A DNA stretch of 64,000 nt from Cucumis sativus (Eukaryota > Streptophyta > Magnoliopsida > Cucurbitales > Cucurbitaceae). The notes beneath the pieces were generated by a model. That model saw only the letters and a list, made by a program, of their open reading frames with translations. It searched no databases and had not been told where the DNA came from. The stretch covers positions 20,448,075 through 20,512,074 of the forward strand of contig NC_026658.2 of NCBI RefSeq assembly GCF_000004075.3, given 5' to 3'. The translations under genes and the position numbers were made by a program. This document shows positions 60,695-64,000 of this stretch, one piece after another. Positions within the stretch are counted from its first letter, which is position 1; every line of letters starts with the position of its first letter.

Positions 60695-60972
60695 CACTAC
60701 TACAAATTTGACATTTTTTGATGTACAAAGCACTTAAAAATATGTCTACCTTGATGGTTTTTATCCATCAAGTAGGCAGACATCAAGAAAGTCGAACCTC
60801 AAGAAAACTAATTTTCTTCATGGTCAAAACATGTCATCAAAAACTTGTTTCACATATTTACTTATATTAAAAAAAAATTGCTGTAAAAAACAATTAAAAT
60901 TCATGATTAAACATTACCAACATATATTAGAAAGACCTTTGTATTGATAATAAAAAAATTCAAATTTCATCT
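60695..60972 (+). mobile_element. CACTA-type terminus in the right arm
   Basis: CACTACTACAAATTTGAC at 60695, the mirror image of the left-arm terminus at 58836, with the same subterminal text. No transposase. Confidence 0.55.
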
Positions 60973-61640
60973 CAGCAACCTTATCTCCAGGACACGAGTT
61001 TCAAAAAGAATATAAACTTCAAATCGATAAAGTCTTTGATAATCTACGAATATGGATGATTCATACTCAATAGTAACTTCTTTCTAATTTCCACACGTTT
61101 TATCTCTAATCTATACTCCAAATATATTCTCAATAAATTAAAGGAGAATACATTTTCATGAATGTTTAATGCTTTCATTGTTTGATTTTGAAAATTAAAT
61201 AATATAAAGAGAGAGGGAGTGAGACCCATGGAAAGAACGAGTTATTGACTTTTCGAAAATAATATTTATTGGAGCCATATAGAAATTAAACGATGCTATA
61301 TTGTACATCTAAATGCATAAATTTTACATAATTACATTACTTAAGAATTAATAGTTGTATAAAAAGGGTATTTTAACAAATAATATCATATCCATATATG
61401 TGTAATTTAACTAATTATAGGGAAGGGAAGAGCCATTTGAGTTGAATAATCAATTATGAGGAAGAAAATACAAAAGTGAACTAATTTATATTACAAAAAA
61501 AAACAATTTAAAGTAATTAAATGAAAAAGAATATATAAAAAAGAAAATGTTGAAAAATGGAATAAACAAAAAAGAGAAAGGATAAGGGATACGAAAAAGT
61601 GGTTGCATTTGGAACGGTCTAAAATGCCCTAATAGATGGA

Positions 61641-61648
61641 TATAAAAG
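61641..61648 (+). promoter_or_regulatory. TATA box of lectin copy 6
   Basis: TATAAAAG, 105 nt before the ATG. The core promoter, including 'accaatcaagg', is nearly the same as in the Lec17-like group. Confidence 0.75.
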
Positions 61649-61745
61649 AACAAAGATATCCTCCATACTTGTAACCAATCAAGGACCTTTATATAACATT
61701 TTCTCATTCTCATCCTTATTTCTATACCTCTCAAATACCATTTTA

Positions 61746-62399
61746 ATGGCAGGCCAAAGCACACATTTTTTGGCATTTCCAAGAGCTGCCACAATAACAT
61801 GGGGTAATGACACTCGATACTGGAGTTGGGCCAACGTGAATTTATGCGGGTACAATCTTTAACTCAAATTTTATTTGTTCATTTATTCATATCTCATGCA
61901 TTTTCATCTATTTCTTTTGTTTTCGTTCATAAAAATATAAGCTAGTTATTAGATTCTACTTTTATGAATATATATTATGTTCCAATCATATGTTATTTAT
62001 TACTGTTCTCTCTCACCATGGTATTTAAAACCTTGCAGCTACCCAACTGAAGAAGCCCGACTTATTCAAGTATCTTGGCTAGATTGTCGTTGGATGATGG
62101 ATGCATCTGATTTCAGACAAGGTATTCGGTACAATGCAAACATTGAAGTAATGTTAACAAGCAACGCCTCTGGATGGAATTTTCCAGTAAACCTTGAAAT
62201 CGAGTTGCCAGATGGGAGTAGGCAAGAGTCTCAAATAGGATTGGCAGGCAGACAACCAAATGTGTGGTTCAATATGCCACTAGGTGGATTCACACTACCT
62301 GATTGTGTGACTAGTGGAACAATCCGATTTCGCTTCTTCAACCATGCAGCGGTTTGGAAAAGAGGCTTGCACATAAGAGCCCTTGTCATTCAAGCATAA
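61746..62399 (+). CDS. Lec17-like: PP2-type phloem lectin, copy 6 (divergent, intact)
   Basis: Exon 1 is 61746-61849 and exon 2 is 62039-62399 (donor GTACAA after CGG, acceptor TTGCAG, phase 2, splitting a Gly codon where the others have Ser). 154 residues. The core is conserved ([40 protein letters not shown]). About 40 residues differ from copy 2, including Y8F, S15A, D21N, F33L, A37P/I38T, W65R, V83F, H86N, K113N/I114M, K118G, and [11 protein letters not shown] for [11 protein letters not shown], which adds a third cysteine. The first N-x-S sequon (67) is lost; the second (77) stays. No signal peptide. Same promoter type as the other copies, so phloem expression is expected, but sugar specificity could differ since changes cluster in likely surface loops. 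The gene lies in the right arm of the inverted repeat. Confidence 0.9.
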
Positions 62400-62825
62400 A
62401 AATGAGTTTGAAATGACATGTTCAAGAATGAATATAAAGTAATAGAATAAAACCCTAAATAATAAGACTTTTTGCTCTATTGCAAAAACTTTTAAGTTTA
62501 AATGTGTTATATTTTAGCTATGAAGGTAAATATTGAATATATAATGTAACAAAACATAAAAAAATAAATAATATGACCTTTTGCATAGTAGCAATAAGGC
62601 CAGTTTAAACACTTTAGTATGTTTTTCAATAAAAGTATGTATTGTGAGTTTATTCTAATTAAATTTAAGCATTCATTTTGTGATTATTTATTATTTTGTA
62701 CATACATCATAGAACAAACATTTTGGAAACTAAAAAGATAAAATGAAAAACAAGTGAACACATTCATAATTTTGATCTTATTAATTTGTTAATTAAAGGA
62801 AATGAATGAACAAAGAGTAATAAAA
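62400..62825 (+). repeat. 3' flank of lectin copy 6
   Basis: No gene. Colinear with the 3' flanks of copies 2-4, then cut at about 62825 ('agagtaata') by the LTR fragment ('aaagccttatggcagcgg'). Confidence 0.65.
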
Positions 62826-63678
62826 GCCTTATGGCAGCGGAATAATTTAAAGAACGGTTTCTCAAATTAATTTGAGAATCTTAAAATACCGATACATTGG
62901 CAAAATTTTAGAATCAAAATTCTAAATAGATTCTAAGTATGCTTTTAAAGATAAGATGCGAGAACTTACTTTCGATGACATCTCTTAATTTACAAATCAA
63001 TCTCCAAATTAGGACACCATCCGTCGGAGATCTTCCTATCCTCTGGGATGAGATTGGTTTGTGGAAACCAATTGGGATGGAAAAAGACTTAGAGATATTT
63101 GAGAGAAACTCATTTTGTAGAGAGAAAAAGCCTTTGCTTTTTTCTTAATAAATTATATTTTAAGAACACTGTTTTCTTTTAGATATTTATAGCTCTCTTT
63201 CTTTCTTGGAATAGGAAAATGAGTAGGAGAGAATTATGAGATTCTTAATATCAAATCTACTAATTAATTAACAATTAATCAATTAGTTAATAATTAATAT
63301 TTCATTTAAATCTTATTTGAATAAATATTTCTCCAATATGTTATTAATATAATTAAATATAATATCTCTGCAATATCATTTATAAATTTAATTAAATCAA
63401 ATTTAATTAAATAAAACTAAATTATTAATTAATTCTCCAATTAATTAATAGCTAAGTTAAATATAAGATATTTAACTTAAATTAAATTTGAATCATATTC
63501 AAATATAAGTTTCTCTCGTAACAATAATTTTAATATGAGTCTAATTCACATTAATATTTGAACTCATTCAAATATTTTATCTCCCATAAATTAATTTTGA
63601 ATCATATCCAAAATTAATTTTATAATAAAGTTTCACAAATTTTATATTATAATGTATCACTATACATTAAACTAATTC
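62826..63678 (-). repeat. LTR fragment at the outer end of the right arm
   Basis: Matches 55851-56703 inverted, and 40010-40620 in part. A 69-codon frame (62939-63148; twin at 56381-56590) comes from this LTR DNA. Its related frame at 40 kb is not kept open, so it is not annotated as a gene. Confidence 0.55.
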
Positions 63679-64000
63679 GGGGAATTGACAAAAATAGGCC
63701 AAAAATGGGGTAGATAAAGACTTTTAGGATTGATTGTAAAAAAGTTGACATTTAAGACAAATTGGAGGTGAAATGACGAAAATACCTTCATTTCATATTA
63801 AACATTTCAATTTAAGAACCTGCGAGATGTTTACGAGATGTCTACCAGATGTTTGCGAGATAAAATAATAATAATAATAAATTGTTTTAATTGTTTTATT
63901 TTTTTAAATCCGAATATGAATTGTGTTATATGTATATATATTTGCATCTTAAATGTATAAATCAAATATTATTTTTTATTGTTTCAAGTTGATTTGTGGT
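63679..64000. other. No feature recognised
   Basis: AT-rich sequence with 'gagatgt-tac-agatg' repeats ('tgcgagatgtttacgagatgtctaccagatgtttgcgagat' region near 63.82-63.86 kb) and an ATA microsatellite near 63.87 kb. No gene. Confidence 0.4.

Larger units (their letters stand above)
60020..63678 (-). repeat. Right arm of the 3.66-kb inverted repeat
   Basis: Reverse complement of 55851-59510. Outer end 'aactaattc' at 63678, after which the sequence (ggggaattgac...) no longer matches. The open frames encoded in the arms are identical wherever compared, and the few substitutions are mainly in the outer LTR part. Confidence 0.9.

Overview
This is a plant nuclear window, AT-rich and crowded with transposons, almost certainly from a cucurbit and most likely the genus Cucumis. 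The diagnostic genes are six copies of a 17-kDa phloem protein 2 (PP2) type lectin, the Lec17 family of melon and cucumber phloem exudate. Each copy has the same structure: a 104-nt exon 1, a phase-2 GT-AG intron of about 190 nt, and an exon 2 of about 361 nt, which together encode about 154 residues. No bacterial-style gene, rRNA, tRNA or CRISPR array was recognised.

The lectin copies lie at 1820-2476 (minus), 25480-26133 (plus), 36550-37203 (plus), 42219-42872 (plus), 57131-57785 (minus, frameshifted) and 61746-62399 (plus). Each carries a matching core promoter, with TATAAAAG usually 105 nt before the ATG. Each is embedded in the same kilobase-scale flanking sequence, so the window is a tandem and inverted gene array. 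Flank pieces also occur without a gene (9.9-10.7 plus 17.6-18.0 kb, 32.0-33.3 kb, 59.65-60.0 kb). The flank at 1-1080 suggests that one more minus-strand copy lies beyond the left edge.

Region by region: 1-4.5 kb is lectin copy 1 with inverted flanks and a CACTA-like remnant. 4.7-9.9 kb is decayed LTR-retrotransposon material, including a broken Lys/Glu-rich ORF and a TGTAACGACCC-type LTR. At 9.9-23.6 kb, array flank is interrupted by two Ty1/copia elements on the minus strand: A (10722-17608, 5-bp target duplication ttctt, with a nested solo LTR) and B (18031-23577, with a MITE in one LTR). 23.6-26.9 kb is lectin copy 2. 27-32 kb is LTR and CACTA debris. At 32.0-33.3 kb an orphan lectin upstream flank is fused to a copy of the gag/LTR end of copia B (33.3-34.7 kb, carrying its own hAT-type MITE), followed by lectin copy 3. 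Lectin copy 4 sits in 41-43.4 kb. 43.4-55.8 kb is a dense set of LTR fragments, including a copia RNase H remnant. 55.85-63.68 kb is a very large, nearly perfect inverted repeat whose arms carry lectin copies 5 and 6.

The only genes likely to serve the host are the lectins. They are predicted cytosolic, chito-oligosaccharide-binding proteins of the phloem companion cell and sieve element. Copies 2, 4 and probably 3 are near-identical. Copy 1 has an altered C-terminus. Copies 5 and 6 form a clearly divergent subfamily, of which only copy 6 is intact. Everything else reads as mobile DNA that has driven, marked and dated the duplications. All family assignments come from reading motifs by eye; no database search was run.
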